Positions 22,570-33,550 are shown, counted from the stretch's first letter. The stretch: 64,000 bases of DNA from Limnoperna fortunei (GCA_944474755.1 OX104113.1:68097944-68161943), one strand, 5' to 3'. Made by a program: numbers and translations. The notes: generated from the letters alone by a model not told the origin.

Positions 22570-22645
22570 TGTACAGCGCTTTTGAACATTGTATTTTATG
22601 AAAAAAGCGCTATATAAATGTGGTATTTATTATTATTATTATAAA
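22570..22645 (+). repeat. Retroposon-type 3' tail with TTA repeats
   Basis: GCGCTTTTGAACATTG..AAAGCGCTATATAAATG followed by (TTA)n. GCGC hairpin plus short tandem tail is typical of L2/CR1-type 3' ends and the SINEs that copy them. Repeated in the other two copies near 29070-29140 and 32130-32205. Confidence 0.45.
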
Positions 22646-23789
22646 TTAGGACAACCGGTCTTTATCGTGCAAGGAGCGTCTCCAGCACGTCAACCACTGC
22701 AGTCCGCATCCAGGTTTTCCCAACGAGAGGGCTTACTCTATGATGCGCTGGGCAGCTATGCGGGTAGAGCATTTGGATAACCCCGCACCCCCCCCCCTTT
22801 TGCAAAAATCATAATGAACACAATTGTATTTGTGTAAATTATAATTGCTTTTATTTTTTGAAACATTCACTTTTTGAGAATAGCTTTTATTTATCAATTA
22901 AATTAATGGACCAGGTCTAGAATTTACCTGCCGGGTCCAATGCATTAATCATGATTGTAAACATTGGACTCATCTTAAATATTGCACTGAGTTGAGAGCT
23001 GTGAGGAGGGACACAACGTTTTTGTGCATACATTGCAGTGCCATGGAATAGGAATTAATAAATTATTGCAGTTAGCACTGTTTTTCATTGTTGTTCATGT
23101 TGGCCTTTCAATTTGTTGGATTTGACATTTTTGACATTAAATTTTCATTTTTTGCCGTTTTTATATTAACCCTGAACATAAAGAGGAAATACAATATGCT
23201 TGGCCTCAAATCCACTATACGTCATTTGTATTTACATAGCCGAACTAGAGGGACGATCTTCATGGCAAGCTTCTATTTCCGGTAAGTAAAAGTTGTTTAC
23301 TGTTGTTAACTCAAAGTTGCAATTTTATTTAAATGTTAGAATTAAAGGGAAATCATAGGAAGTATGTATGTGAAATTTGGTAAATATCCGACGAACATGT
23401 AAAAAGTTACAGCATGCAAACCGTAAGGGTGGCGAACTTTGAGGAGCCGAGGATACTTATAAATAAATTGTAAATAGCAATCAAATCAAAACTAGATAAT
23501 GCTGTATAGTAACAACAACAACACTTCGATACGAGTATAAGTACAGTCCGTATATTGCGTGTCCAATTAATAATTTACAAAATTGAAATATTCAAATCAA
23601 ATAGTAATTATCCAAAACTGATTTAGTTTGCAGACAGATGTCATTGCGTTCGGTATACCGATTGTAAGCTACCTGAAGCTACTTAACAGGGGTTTGTTGC
23701 ATCTAAGGCAAGTTTTTTTCACAATGACAATGACGTAATTATTCGCTACTGGAAATAACATCTCTCCAATATGATTAGACAGTTTTCGA

Positions 23790-23975
23790 TTTGTTGTATT
23801 GCGTTTTCTGTGAATTTGACTTTTCCTTGACATAACAATAAGTCACCAATGTTTTAATGGGTTTTGATTACTAACTTTCTGCTTTTGTGTTTTTGGATTT
23901 TGTCGTTTAGTATATGTTTGTATGAATAATGATTTGTCTCTCGATGTTCGGATAGTGTATATTTTCTTGCTATTA
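23790..23975 (-). repeat. Dispersed repeat R1, diverged, minus strand
   Basis: The reverse complement carries AATAGCAAGAAAATATACAC, CATATACTAAACGACAAAAT, CCAAAAACACAAAAGCAGAA and ATTGTTATGTCAAGGAAAA, the block order of the R1 copies at 10.3 and 20.1 kb. Duplicated at 33355-33550 in unit 2. Confidence 0.5.
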
Positions 23976-24043
23976 ATAGAATTCTAAAATAATAAAACAT
24001 CGGAATAGTATTGAACCAATTTTGTGTAACAATATACTTTCTT

Positions 24044-24139
24044 AAAATAAATAAATAAATAAATAAATAAATAAATGAATGAATGAATGAATGAATGAAT
24101 GAATGAATGAATGAATGAATGAATGAATGAATGAATGAA

Positions 24140-24170
<31 letters not shown>

Positions 24171-24174
24171 AAAT
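24044..24174. repeat. Compound (AAAT)n(GAAT)n(AAAT)n microsatellite
   Basis: AAAT repeats switch to an uninterrupted GAAT/ATGA run and back. The same compound array occurs in unit 2 at about 33634-33784 with a different repeat number. Confidence 0.95.
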
Positions 24175-24491
24175 ATGCTGTTTATTCTAAATTCTAATTC
24201 TTTTCTTTAATATTTTTTCAGTGACAGAATATTTTTTGCTGAAACACTTTAAGTCAGTAAGTCAGTATGAGTTTTTACCCGGAAGAATGCTTGTAATTTT
24301 TTAATAGATTTTTCTGTAATAGTTGCCCGGAAGAAATTTTTCATTGGTACATTTAGTTTAAGAGATGCGAATATCAGCTGCAGATGATGTATAAAATGTT
24401 AATTCTATACTGAATTTATTAAATAACGTACTGTACTGTAATAAATTTTACTGTTTTTATGAAATGCTAGCAATTTTGCAACAAGTTGTAG

Positions 24492-25892
24492 ATGGCTGCA
24501 AATGATACAGAATTGAAAGTTCACAAGAAAGAAGATCTTTATGAAAATACGAATATTGGAGCTGGACCTAAATCACTAGTGTATAATCAAGGAAACAGCG
24601 AAGACAACTACGAAGATTTGCGTTTTTCTGACCAAAACGTAGATCAACAAAATGTTTATTCACTGCCACTTAAAACACTGTCTATTAGAAAATGGAAAGT
24701 TACAGTAGCAATATTGATGACATTATGTATAGGACTTGTAGCCGCATTTGTTTCCGTATTGGCCGCATTTGTGTCCAGAAATATATCTCCCTGCGCTGGT
24801 ATTGAATGTCTGTATAATGGTACTTGTTTTGTAAAGGATGATCACGGATTATGCAACTGTAAACAAGGGTTTTACGGAACAAGATGTGAAACGACTCCGT
24901 GTGCGAATATAACTTGCCATAATGGTGGCACATGCTATATACAGGCGTTTCAACCACGATGTGCATGCCACAATGGCTTTTCTGGACGCGACTGCAGCAT
25001 CACGCCCTGTACAAGTGCCCCATGTCTACACAACGGTAAGTGTTCATATAACTTTGGAAGTTCTATTCCAAAATGTAGTTGTATGAACGGATTTTCCGGG
25101 ACATTTTGTGAATTAACACCATGTTTTAGTTCACCGTGTCAAAATAATGGCAATTGTAGTGTCTCAGGATCAGGGTATAGATGTTATTGTGATAAAGGAT
25201 TTTCCGGCAGTAATTGTCAGTTAACGCCATGTTCAACTTTTCCATGTACTGGAAATGGAACATGCACCGTCACTGGTTATGGCTACATATGCTTTTGTGA
25301 AGATGGATATTGTACAAAATCGCCATGCTCAAGTTCACCATGCAGAAATGGTGGGACCTGCTCATCTATTAATAATCGTACATTTGCATGTCGCTGCACA
25401 AATGGGTTCTTTGGAATACAGTGCGAAAATTATTTCTGCGACCTAGATAATGATACAAATTGTATGTTTATTCAGGACTTAAATGATAACTACGACTGGA
25501 CCCGTCAATCAGGGCGTACTCCAAGTGATGACACGGGGCCGTCAAGTGCCTATGAAGGAAATTACTATTTTTATTTTGAGACGTCAAGTCCAGTATCGAA
25601 TGGCGATAAAGCCAGACTTATTTCAAGAAGCTTTAGACTTAAGTCTGCAGGATGTTTACAATTTTATTACCATATGTATGGAACTGCAATGGGAACACTT
25701 AATGTATATCAGGAGGACACTTTGATATGGTCGCAAAACGGCAACAAAGGGAACAGCTGGTTTCCCTGCGCGGTAAATCTGACAAAGCGAAGTAATGAGT
25801 TTACTCAAATAACTTTTGAAGCAATTCGTGGTAACGGTTTTGAAAGCGATATAGCAATTGATGACATTCATTTCTATCCAACAAGTTGTTAA
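24492..25892 (+). CDS. Type II membrane protein with six EGF-like repeats and a MAM domain, copy 1 (466 aa)
   Basis: Single uninterrupted exon, ATG to TAA. Layout: cytoplasmic tail 1-67, Tyr-rich with a YEDL (40-43) that fits a YxxPhi sorting motif; membrane helix about 70-94 preceded by basic residues and with no signal peptide, so N-in/C-out; EGF-like repeats at about 101-132, 137-168, 173-206, 211-242, 247-274 and 279-311; MAM domain 316-466 with the DW..GRTPSDDTGPS signature and a C-terminal DDIHF. Repeat 5 has its last Cys loop cut to four residues. Several NxS/T sites are present. EGF plus MAM suggests an extracellular adhesion or recognition receptor (inference; the ligand is unknown). 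Upstream, a TTTTTTCAG acceptor and a CAG|TAAGTC donor-like site near 24220-24265 may mark a 5'UTR exon. Confidence 0.85.
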   Translation: MAANDTELKVHKKEDLYENTNIGAGPKSLVYNQGNSEDNYEDLRFSDQNVDQQNVYSLPLKTLSIRKWKVTVAILMTLCIGLVAAFVSVLAAFVSRNISPCAGIECLYNGTCFVKDDHGLCNCKQGFYGTRCETTPCANITCHNGGTCYIQAFQPRCACHNGFSGRDCSITPCTSAPCLHNGKCSYNFGSSIPKCSCMNGFSGTFCELTPCFSSPCQNNGNCSVSGSGYRCYCDKGFSGSNCQLTPCSTFPCTGNGTCTVTGYGYICFCEDGYCTKSPCSSSPCRNGGTCSSINNRTFACRCTNGFFGIQCENYFCDLDNDTNCMFIQDLNDNYDWTRQSGRTPSDDTGPSSAYEGNYYFYFETSSPVSNGDKARLISRSFRLKSAGCLQFYYHMYGTAMGTLNVYQEDTLIWSQNGNKGNSWFPCAVNLTKRSNEFTQITFEAIRGNGFESDIAIDDIHFYPTSC

Positions 25893-26455
25893 TGCATACA
25901 GGAGATAATAAGAAATTTACTAACAAATGTAAATTTATGGCTAAAGTGTATTAACATAACTCTTTAATTTGGTTACGTACATGTACTTTACTATAGAATG
26001 CAAATATAACTATCTTCCTCAAAGTTGTCACTTAAAAATCGATTTATATGTTTTTTCGGTCAGAGTTGTGTGTCCCCATAATTTTGACAGTTAACTGTCT
26101 CTCGTTCATCTACAACGTCTCATCGGTTTTAACTTTATTTAACACCATAGGTGTCAATGGTGAATCAAAATCTTCCTTGTGTTCAGATGTGTTCATGTTT
26201 CTTAATAGTTAGTATGATGGTTATAGTGTTTGTAAGTTTTCTATAAGTGATTGCTCTGTAATTTAGTAGATTTGTTCTTTTGATTACTGATAGGTATCTT
26301 TTTTTAAGTTGTTGGTTAATGCTAAATCTATTATCATGCAAAAAACGAGTACAGATATATTATTGCAGTTAAGTAAGAACTCAACAATACACACATGAAG
26401 CGGTATCGTAGCTTATTGTTAGTAATTTCAAATATCATAATTTTAGTACTCAAAC

Positions 26456-26755
26456 ATTTCAATTTGAATTAATTTGATAACGCTCAGACACATTATATGT
26501 GTTGCATGAGGTCCACATATAATGCAATATACAAACATGGCGAAATGAACAGGTTATTAACAAGTTAGAATGACAATACAGTTCGTTCATACAATAAACA
26601 ATATATTACAAAAGATAATTGAGTTTTTAATAAAAACAGATATCTTATTATACAAGTTGACATTGCAGTAGGTTAACAAACCTTCCAATTTTTGTATATT
26701 AGGATATGACAAATAGTACTTGGGTAAACATATTTTTCTTAACTTTAACAGTTAG
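26456..26755. mobile_element. Unit 1-specific ~300-bp segment, possible insertion
   Basis: Unit 2 reads directly from CTCAAACGTTT into ACATGTGAAAAAG (about 36130-36150), whereas unit 1 has about 300 extra bases there. The segment includes the inverted pair CATTATATGTG / CACATATAATG (26491-26523). It is either an insertion in unit 1 or a deletion in unit 2. Confidence 0.5.
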
Positions 26756-26930
26756 TTACATGTGAAAAAGTATTTCACACTTGAATTAAGTTTGTTCCGT
26801 CACAGCTGCACTTTTTTAATCATTACGATATTTACAGCAACTTTATAATTTATTATATACATGTAAACAGAAATATTTCTGTGACTTAATTTGTAATATA
26901 CATTGTGCACGATGCACAATTCGTTTAAAC

Positions 26931-27100
26931 GGGTGGGACCTTGGTAGCCGTGAGGTTATAAGGTATAGTAAGTCTACTATTAACCACGTGCGTGTAATCA
27001 TTGGGGTTGCGGGTTATAGTTTTACTGCGTCCTCCCTAATTAAAACAGGACGACGCGATATAGCTGAAAATGGAGTTAAACTTAATTCAAACAAACAAAC
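26931..27100 (+). mobile_element. SINE, degraded (unit 1 copy)
   Basis: CTTGGTAGCCGTGAGGTTAT and GTCTACTATTAACCACGTG mark the head. The B box is mutated (GGGTTATAGTTTTAC). It ends CGATATAGCTGAAAATGGAG..TTCAAACAAACAAA. The unit 2 counterpart at 36315-36440 has lost its tail. Confidence 0.65.
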
Positions 27101-27390
27101 CCAATTTTACAGGAAATTTGTAGTAAATACTTATGTATTTATACAAACTTAAAAGTACAAATGCACTTTAAAGTGGGGCGTTTTACTTATAAGTCATTTC
27201 TGAAGGAAATATTAATTTAAATATATTTAATGTATATTGGCAAGTAAAACATGCTTTATCATTTACCTATATTTTCATATTTTCATATTTTTGTGATATA
27301 TTACTTCAGCATGATAATTAAAGTAATGTTTAAGCATATATCCATCGATTTTATATTTAGGGTTTTTAGATTGAGATATCAATGAAATAC

Positions 27391-27570
27391 AGGCAGTGTG
27401 CGCTCGACTAATCTTAATTCACAAGGATTGCCAGTTTTCCTACCGATGGTCGGGGTTTTCTCTGGTTCTCCGGCTTCCTCCTCCATAAAAACTGGACGTT
27501 GTTATATAGCTGAAAAATTGCTTCAAGAGGCTTTACGCGCTATTCAAATAAACAAATAAGAAAACAAACA
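27391..27570 (+). mobile_element. Half-SINE at the junction of the tandem duplication
   Basis: Starts abruptly at GCAGTGTGCGCTCGACTAA directly after ATGAAATACAG, with no tRNA-like head and no target duplication. This is the duplication junction. It keeps a better tail (AGCTGAAAAATTGCTTCAAG) than its source at 20.9 kb. Confidence 0.75.
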
Positions 27571-28106
27571 TGATCCAAAATGTGGTTCATTGTAACTGAA
27601 AATCGATCAACTGTTTACATGACGCTATTTGTTGTGAAGGCTTGCAAAAAATTAATCCGTAGCTATTCCTAACTTAAATTGCTGTTATTTTTGTATGGGT
27701 AAACATACATGTCTAAAGAATCGACCATTTTATATAAACTTATTGACATCATATCTTTACATTTTTAAATTATCTCGTCTTTTGAAGAGGGCAAGGTTGT
27801 TCAGTTCATTTACACAAATAAAAATTTACTTCATCCAAAGAATACTTTATGCAACATTTGATTGCAATTAGCATATAAGTACTCAAGAACAAAAAATAAA
27901 ATTGTTGACATTATATTTGAAGAATTTGTCTCGGATTTGAAGAGTGCGTGGTCCATTTTGAACAAATTTAATACTTTTCACCTTAGTGACCGATATTTCT
28001 TAAACATTCCCTTGGAAGAGGGCGTGGCTGTCATTTTACTAAACTTTTTATCCCCTTCACTGAAGGGTACTTTGTGCTTTATGATAGAAATTAGCCTAGT
28101 GGTTCA

Positions 28107-29190
28107 TTAAAAGAAAATGCAAATGTGCAAAGTTGAAGACGCCGATAACAAAGACAATGACAAGAACGATGACCAACAAAAAAACCAAAAGCTTACTTGA
28201 GACTTTGGCTCAGGTTAGCTAAACGTAAGATGCCAATATATGCATGAAAATATTGATGGAGTATCCAGTGAGAAGCCCCAACCATCGACAGGTAAACTAG
28301 TTATCCCGTATGAGACAACATGTTCTAACTTTTAATAGCTTTAATAAAATCTGTACAGCCGATTTGCTGCAAAATTAGCTAGGCAGATACACTATTTGCC
28401 ATGAAGCTTTATATTACCCCATTCCATAAAGTTAATAAATTGTGCCAATTGGTGTCATTTTATATATAAATATTAACGCTGCTAAAGCGTTACATAAGAT
28501 CTTATGGAAATAAAAATTGTTATACTGTGGAACAGACGTATAGAGTTTATAAAAGATCGTGCTTAAACGCAATATCAGGTTTTGTTTTCGACGTTATAAA
28601 GTCCATATCTGAGGGACAAACATATAGCACTTTATTCGAAAAAATCGATCAAAGACAGAAATGGTCGGATTTCGTTAAACAGGAAGTAGGTAGACCTGAA
28701 ATTGAATCCCAAGTTATGGGAACCATGTTAATGCTGCATACCAAATATATGTAATGTATTTTATTTTATTATTATTTTTTATTATTATTATTAGTATGAT
28801 TTGGGAATTTTCTTTCTATGACGCTTCTTTTTTTTATTATTGTTTTAACTCCTTACAGTATTTTATTCATAAGGGTATCTTTATGTTATTATGTTTACCA
28901 TTTCATTTTATTAATGTTTAATTTCATTTAATACATGTAGGTTCTTTAATATCAGGTCATTAGTTTTCATTATGTCTATTTATTCATGTATATCTTTATG
29001 TTTTTGTTTTACTTTCAATGTGTGCTTTAGCTCTTGTGTATATGTACACTATTTGTGTTATGTCATGTACAGCGCTTTTGAACATTGTATTTTATGAAAA
29101 AAGCGCTATATAAATGTGGTATTTATTATTATTATTATAAATCAGGACAACCGGTCTTTATCGTGCAAGGAGCGTATCCAGCACGTCAAC
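28107..29190 (+). repeat. ~1.08-kb direct repeat, left of Penelope-like element
   Basis: Runs from GTTCATTAAAAGAAAATGC to CCAGCACGTCAAC. The same segment recurs at 31166-32254 with few differences and occurs once in unit 1 (about 21612-22697). It includes the 75-codon frame at 28527-28754. Confidence 0.8.
28527..28754 (+). CDS. Unidentified 75-codon open frame, copy 2 of 3
   Basis: Same frame as 22036-22263 with Phe-to-Leu (CLNAI) and His-to-Gln (ESQVM) changes. It opens with GTG and has no ATG start. Part of the repeat left of the Penelope-like element. Confidence 0.22.
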   Translation: MEQTYRVYKRSCLNAISGFVFDVIKSISEGQTYSTLFEKIDQRQKWSDFVKQEVGRPEIESQVMGTMLMLHTKYM

Positions 29191-31165
29191 ATTATAATAA
29201 AACGAAACTCGACATCCACGGATCCCCTTAGCTTCCAAAAATTAATGCTGCCAATTCATTCATTTAAATTGTATATTTCTACAGAAAATTATGACATATA
29301 ATTTCCTTGATCTTGGCACTTAGCAAAATGTCAATTTGACAGTTTTTAATTTGTTATTGCTAAATTTAAGGTAATATGCCTGCATCAATCCTATGCCAAT
29401 CTAGCATTTCGGCGGTGATTATATTTTTTTTGAGTAATTATTACTCTTTTCTTTAGTAATTTGTATATAGGTCCGCCATCATCAGGGATTGTCCTATATA
29501 ATGCTAATTAATTAGTGTCTCATCTTGGTCAAGGTTAGAATATCTGACAAATTCTTGTGCTTTGTATAAGCAATAATGGGAGTTTCCTTAAATATCTTAC
29601 TACAAACCACATTTTCTCGTATGAGATGCCAGTTTTTCATAAGTTTTTTATGCAATTTATTTATGCAAGGGTTATATTTAGTGATCATTACAAGGGGTAT
29701 ATCCCCTTTAATCTTTTTTGCATTGATCGAAAATAAAGTATCCCTGTCTTTAGATAATGCTTCATTGAAACATGTTATAATTTCTGTTTCTTTATATCCT
29801 CTCTTAATCAATTTTAATTTGAACTCTCCGAGGATTTCTCTAAGGTCATTATCATTATTTGTTGATCTTCTATAACGGATTACTTCTCCACGGATGAATG
29901 CTTTAAACACATGTTCCTTATGTGCACTATTACGATGCAAATATAAGAAGGAATTTGTTGGTTTGAAGTGAGTTTTCATATCTATGATGTTATTTGTATA
30001 AAATCTATCACCTTTGAATAAATGTACATCTAAAAATGTGATGTCAGTTTCTGAATACTCATGTGTAAATTTGAGGTATTTGTGATGGCTATTAGCCAGT
30101 TCAAATAACATGTTTAATTCGTTGAAATCTCCGTGGTAGATTATAAACCCATCATCCATGTACTGTGCATAGTAGAATATGTTTCTTTGGTAGGGAAACT
30201 TGGATAATATATCTTTCATAATCTTATATAATAAAATGTTACAGCATTCATGTGCACAACTGGTCCCTGAGCCTAGACATTGTTTATAAAGCTGTTCATT
30301 AAATTCAAAGATATTATGTTGCAGTACAATTCCCAAGAGGAAAATTAAAACATCTGTGCTTGGATACTTTATAACATATTTTGATTTATCATATGCCTCG
30401 TAAGCTACTCTCACTGCTGACAGAATTTCGTCAATTGGACAGTTCGTAAACATTTGACTTACGTCAAAACTGCATAACAGACAATTATTTAATGGTTTTT
30501 TAGTCTCTATTATTTTAATGAAATCAGTGGAATCTCTGATATAGGTGTAATGTTCCTTGACAATTGGTACAAGGAAATAATCTACATAACGACTTATGTG
30601 TTCTGTTACGGTACCAATCTGTGAAATAATAGGACGCCCTGGTGGGACTATTTTGTTAATATTAAATCCATTTTTCATGACATCGTCAAAATCTTTAATA
30701 TTTAATTTGTGTATTTTTGGTAGTAAATGCATGTGTCCCGGTCTATTAATTTTCAGATTCCCTGTGATCAAGTACTGATAAGAAATTTCATCAAGTTCGT
30801 TTCGAACATGCATTCCTGAGATGTACTTATTTACATCTTGTCTAAGAAACTCGAAATCGAAGCTATCAATTTTCTTATAATGGTATGATTGTAATTGTCT
30901 ATTAGCTTCTAATAGATACATATCCTTATTAAGTATTATGAAATTTTTCCCTTTATCACTTTTCTTAATGACAATTGATTTGTCACGTAATAGTGAGGAT
31001 ATGCTAAACCTTTCTTCGTGTTTCAGGTTGTCTCTAAATTTCCGAGTCTGCATTGACGACAACTCGTGTTTTGTCTTGAAAATATAATCTTCAAGTACAT
31101 CACAGCTATACTGTGGTTCATAATAGCTTTTTATCCTAAATGGATGTGATTTCTCTTTTTTGGAG
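29191..31165 (-). mobile_element. Penelope-like retroelement (partial)
   Basis: The insert between the two 1.08-kb repeats. Its minus strand encodes a Penelope-type reverse transcriptase. The 5' end is cut, because the open frame runs out of the element into the flanking repeat; about 320 bases after the stop are non-coding. I found no GIY-YIG endonuclease in the minus-strand sequence after the RT. No hammerhead core was seen inside it. Confidence 0.75.
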
Positions 31166-31251
31166 TTCATTAAAAGAAAATGCAAATGTGCAAAGTTTAA
31201 GACGCCGATAACAAAGACAATGACAAGAACGATGACCAACAAAAAAACCAA
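29512..31251 (-). CDS. Penelope-like reverse transcriptase, uninterrupted but N- and probably C-truncated (579 aa)
   Basis: Family traits seen: KKSDKGKNFIILN (the RT0-region DKG box of Penelope-like elements), RPIISQIGT, SFDVSQMFTNCP (catalytic Asp263), QCLGSGTSCA, and YMDD at 364-367, followed by the thumb region FKPTNSFLYLHRNSAHK..RGEVIRYRR. The C-terminus ends soon after KHKNLSDILTLTKMRH, the linker that in canonical elements precedes a Cys-rich patch and a GIY-YIG nuclease; those are absent. Roughly the first 29 residues (hydrophobic) are translated from flanking repeat and are not part of the original protein. An open frame this long with intact RT motifs suggests a fairly recent copy. 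Endonuclease-lacking relatives (Athena/Coprina types) exist, but truncation is equally possible. Confidence 0.8.
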   Translation of the reverse strand: MVFLLVIVLVIVFVIGVLNFAHLHFLLMNSKKEKSHPFRIKSYYEPQYSCDVLEDYIFKTKHELSSMQTRKFRDNLKHEERFSISSLLRDKSIVIKKSDKGKNFIILNKDMYLLEANRQLQSYHYKKIDSFDFEFLRQDVNKYISGMHVRNELDEISYQYLITGNLKINRPGHMHLLPKIHKLNIKDFDDVMKNGFNINKIVPPGRPIISQIGTVTEHISRYVDYFLVPIVKEHYTYIRDSTDFIKIIETKKPLNNCLLCSFDVSQMFTNCPIDEILSAVRVAYEAYDKSKYVIKYPSTDVLIFLLGIVLQHNIFEFNEQLYKQCLGSGTSCAHECCNILLYKIMKDILSKFPYQRNIFYYAQYMDDGFIIYHGDFNELNMLFELANSHHKYLKFTHEYSETDITFLDVHLFKGDRFYTNNIIDMKTHFKPTNSFLYLHRNSAHKEHVFKAFIRGEVIRYRRSTNNDNDLREILGEFKLKLIKRGYKETEIITCFNEALSKDRDTLFSINAKKIKGDIPLVMITKYNPCINKLHKKLMKNWHLIRENVVCSKIFKETPIIAYTKHKNLSDILTLTKMRH

Positions 31252-32254
31252 AAGCTTACTTGAGACTTTGGCTCAGGTTAGCTAAACGTTAGATGTCAAT
31301 ATATGCATGAAAATATTGATGGAGTATATCCAGTGAGAAGCCCCAACCATCGACAGGTAAACTAGGTATCCCATATGAGACAACAGGTTCTAACTTTTAA
31401 TAGCTTTAATAAAATCTGTACAGCCGATTTGCTGCAAAATTTGCTAGGCAGATACACTATTTGCCATGAAGCTTTATATTACCCCATTCCATAAAGTTAA
31501 TAAATTGTGCCAATTGGTGTCATTTTATATATAAATATTAACGCTGCTAAAGCGTTACATAAGATCTTATGGAAATAAAAATTGTTATACTGTGGAACAG
31601 ACGTATAGAGTTTATAAAAGATCGTGCTTTAACGCAATATCAGGTTTTGTTTTCGACGTTATAAAGTCCATATCTGAGGGACAAACATATAGCACTTTAT
31701 TCGAAAAAATCGATCAAAGACAGAAATGGTCGGATTTCGTTAAACAGGAAGTAGGTAGACCTGAAATTGAATCCCACGTTATGGGAACCATGTTAATGCT
31801 GCATACCAAATATATGTAATGTATTTTATTTTATTATTATTATTTTTTTATTATTATTAGTATGATTTGGGAATTTTCTTTCTATGACGCTTCTTTTTTT
31901 TATTATTGTTTTAACTCCTTACAGTATTTTATTCATAAGGGTATCTTTATGTTATTATGTTTACCATTTTATTAATGTTTAATTTCATTTAATACATGTA
32001 GGTTCTTTAATATCAGGTCATTAGTTTTCATTATGTCTATTTATTCATGTATATCTTTATGTTTTTGTTTTACTTTCAATGTGTGCTTTAGCTCTTGTGT
32101 ATATGTACACTATTTGTGTTATGTCATGTACAGCGCTTTTGAACATTGTATTTTATGAAAAAGCGCTATATAAATGTGGTATTTATTATTATTATTATTA
32201 TAAATCAGGACAACCGGTCTTTATCGTGCAAGAAGCGTCTCCAGCACGTCAACC
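31166..32254 (+). repeat. ~1.08-kb direct repeat, right of Penelope-like element
   Basis: Counterpart of 28107-29190. At several sites it agrees with unit 1 against the left copy (for example GTTTAAGACG and GCTTTAACGC), so the two flanks did not arise as a simple recent identical pair. Confidence 0.8.
31592..31819 (+). CDS. Unidentified 75-codon open frame, copy 3 of 3
   Basis: Protein identical to the 22036-22263 frame. GTG opening, no ATG start. Nothing outside the duplicated block supports expression. Confidence 0.22.
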   Translation: MEQTYRVYKRSCFNAISGFVFDVIKSISEGQTYSTLFEKIDQRQKWSDFVKQEVGRPEIESHVMGTMLMLHTKYM

Positions 32255-33354
32255 ACTGCAGTCCGCATCCAGGTTTTCCCAACGAGAGGGCTTACTCTAT
32301 GATGCGCTGGGCAGCTATGCGGGTAGAGCATTTGGATAACCCCCCACCCCCCTTTTGCAAAAATCATAATGAACACAATTGTATTTGTGTAAATTATAAT
32401 TGCTTTTATTTTTTGAAACATTCACTTTTTGAGAATAGCTTTTATTTATCAATTAAATTAATGGACCAGGTCTAGAATTTACCTGCTGGGTCCAATGCAT
32501 TAATCATGATTGTAAACATTGGACTCATCTTAAATATTGCACTGAGTTGAGAGCTGTGAGGAGGGACACAACGTTTTTGTGCATACATTGCAGTGCCATG
32601 GAATAGGAATTAATAAATTATTGCAGTTAGCACAGTTTTTCATTGTTGTTCATGTTGGCCTTTCAATTTGTTGGATTTGACATTTTTGACATTAAATTTT
32701 CATTTTTTGCCGTTTTTATATTAACCCTGAACATAAAGAGGAAATACAATATGCTTGGCCTCAAATCCACTATACGTCATTTGTATTTACATAGCCGAAC
32801 TAGAGGGACGATCTTCATGGCAGGCTTCTATTTCCGGTAAGTAAAAGTTGTTTGCTGTTGTTAACTCAAAGTTGCAATTTTATTTAAATGTTAGAATTAA
32901 AGGGAAATCATAGGAAGTATGTATGTGAAATTTGGTAAATATCCGACGAACATGTAAAAAGTTACAGCATGCAAACCGTAAGGGTGGCGAACTTTGAGGA
33001 GCCGAGGATACTTATAAATAAATTGTAAATAGTAATCAAATCAAAACTAGATAAAGCTATATAGTAACAACAACAACACTTCGATACAAGTATAAGTACA
33101 GTCCGTTTATTGCGTGTCCAATTAATAATTTACAAAATTGAAATAAACGTCAACATTTATTCAAATCAGCTAAAAGTAATTATCCAAAACTGATTTAGTT
33201 TGCAGACAGATGTCATTGCGTTCGGTATACCGCTTTTAAGCTACCTGAAGCTACTTAACAGGGGTTTGTTGCACCTAAGGCAAGTTTTTTTTCACAATGA
33301 CAATGACGTAATTATTCGCTACTGGAAATAACATCTCTCCAATATGATTAGACA

Positions 33355-33550
33355 GTTTCCGATTTGTTGTATTGCGTTTTCTGTGAATTTGACTTTTCCT
33401 TGACATAACAATAAGTCACCAATGTTTTAATGGGTTTTGATTACTAACTTTCTGCTTTTGTGTTTTTGGATTTTGTCGTTTAGTATATGTTTGTATGAAT
33501 AATGATTTGTCTCTCGATGTTCGGATAGTGTATATTTTCTTGCTATTAAT
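33355..33550 (-). repeat. Dispersed repeat R1, diverged, minus strand (unit 2)
   Basis: Unit 2 copy of 23790-23975 with few substitutions. Confidence 0.5.

Larger units (their letters stand above)
20935..27391 (+). repeat. Tandem duplication, unit 1 (6.46 kb)
   Basis: Colinear with unit 2 (27392-36688): half-SINE, pearl-like repeat, 75-codon frame, microsatellite, EGF/MAM gene, degraded SINE, and a common end GATATCAATGAAATACAG (27374-27391 and about 36671-36688). Unit 1 has a ~300-bp segment (26456-26755) absent from unit 2 and lacks the Penelope-like insertion. Confidence 0.85.

Noticed and set aside
29191..29511. Possible GIY-YIG endonuclease after the Penelope-like RT
   Set aside because: I read the minus-strand frames here and found stops and no GIY..YIG or Cys-rich linker.
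32079..32475. Overlapping frames of 86 and 109 codons in unit 2
   Set aside because: They cover the TTA-rich retroposon tail and differ in frame from the unit 1 equivalents because of indels, so they are not coding.
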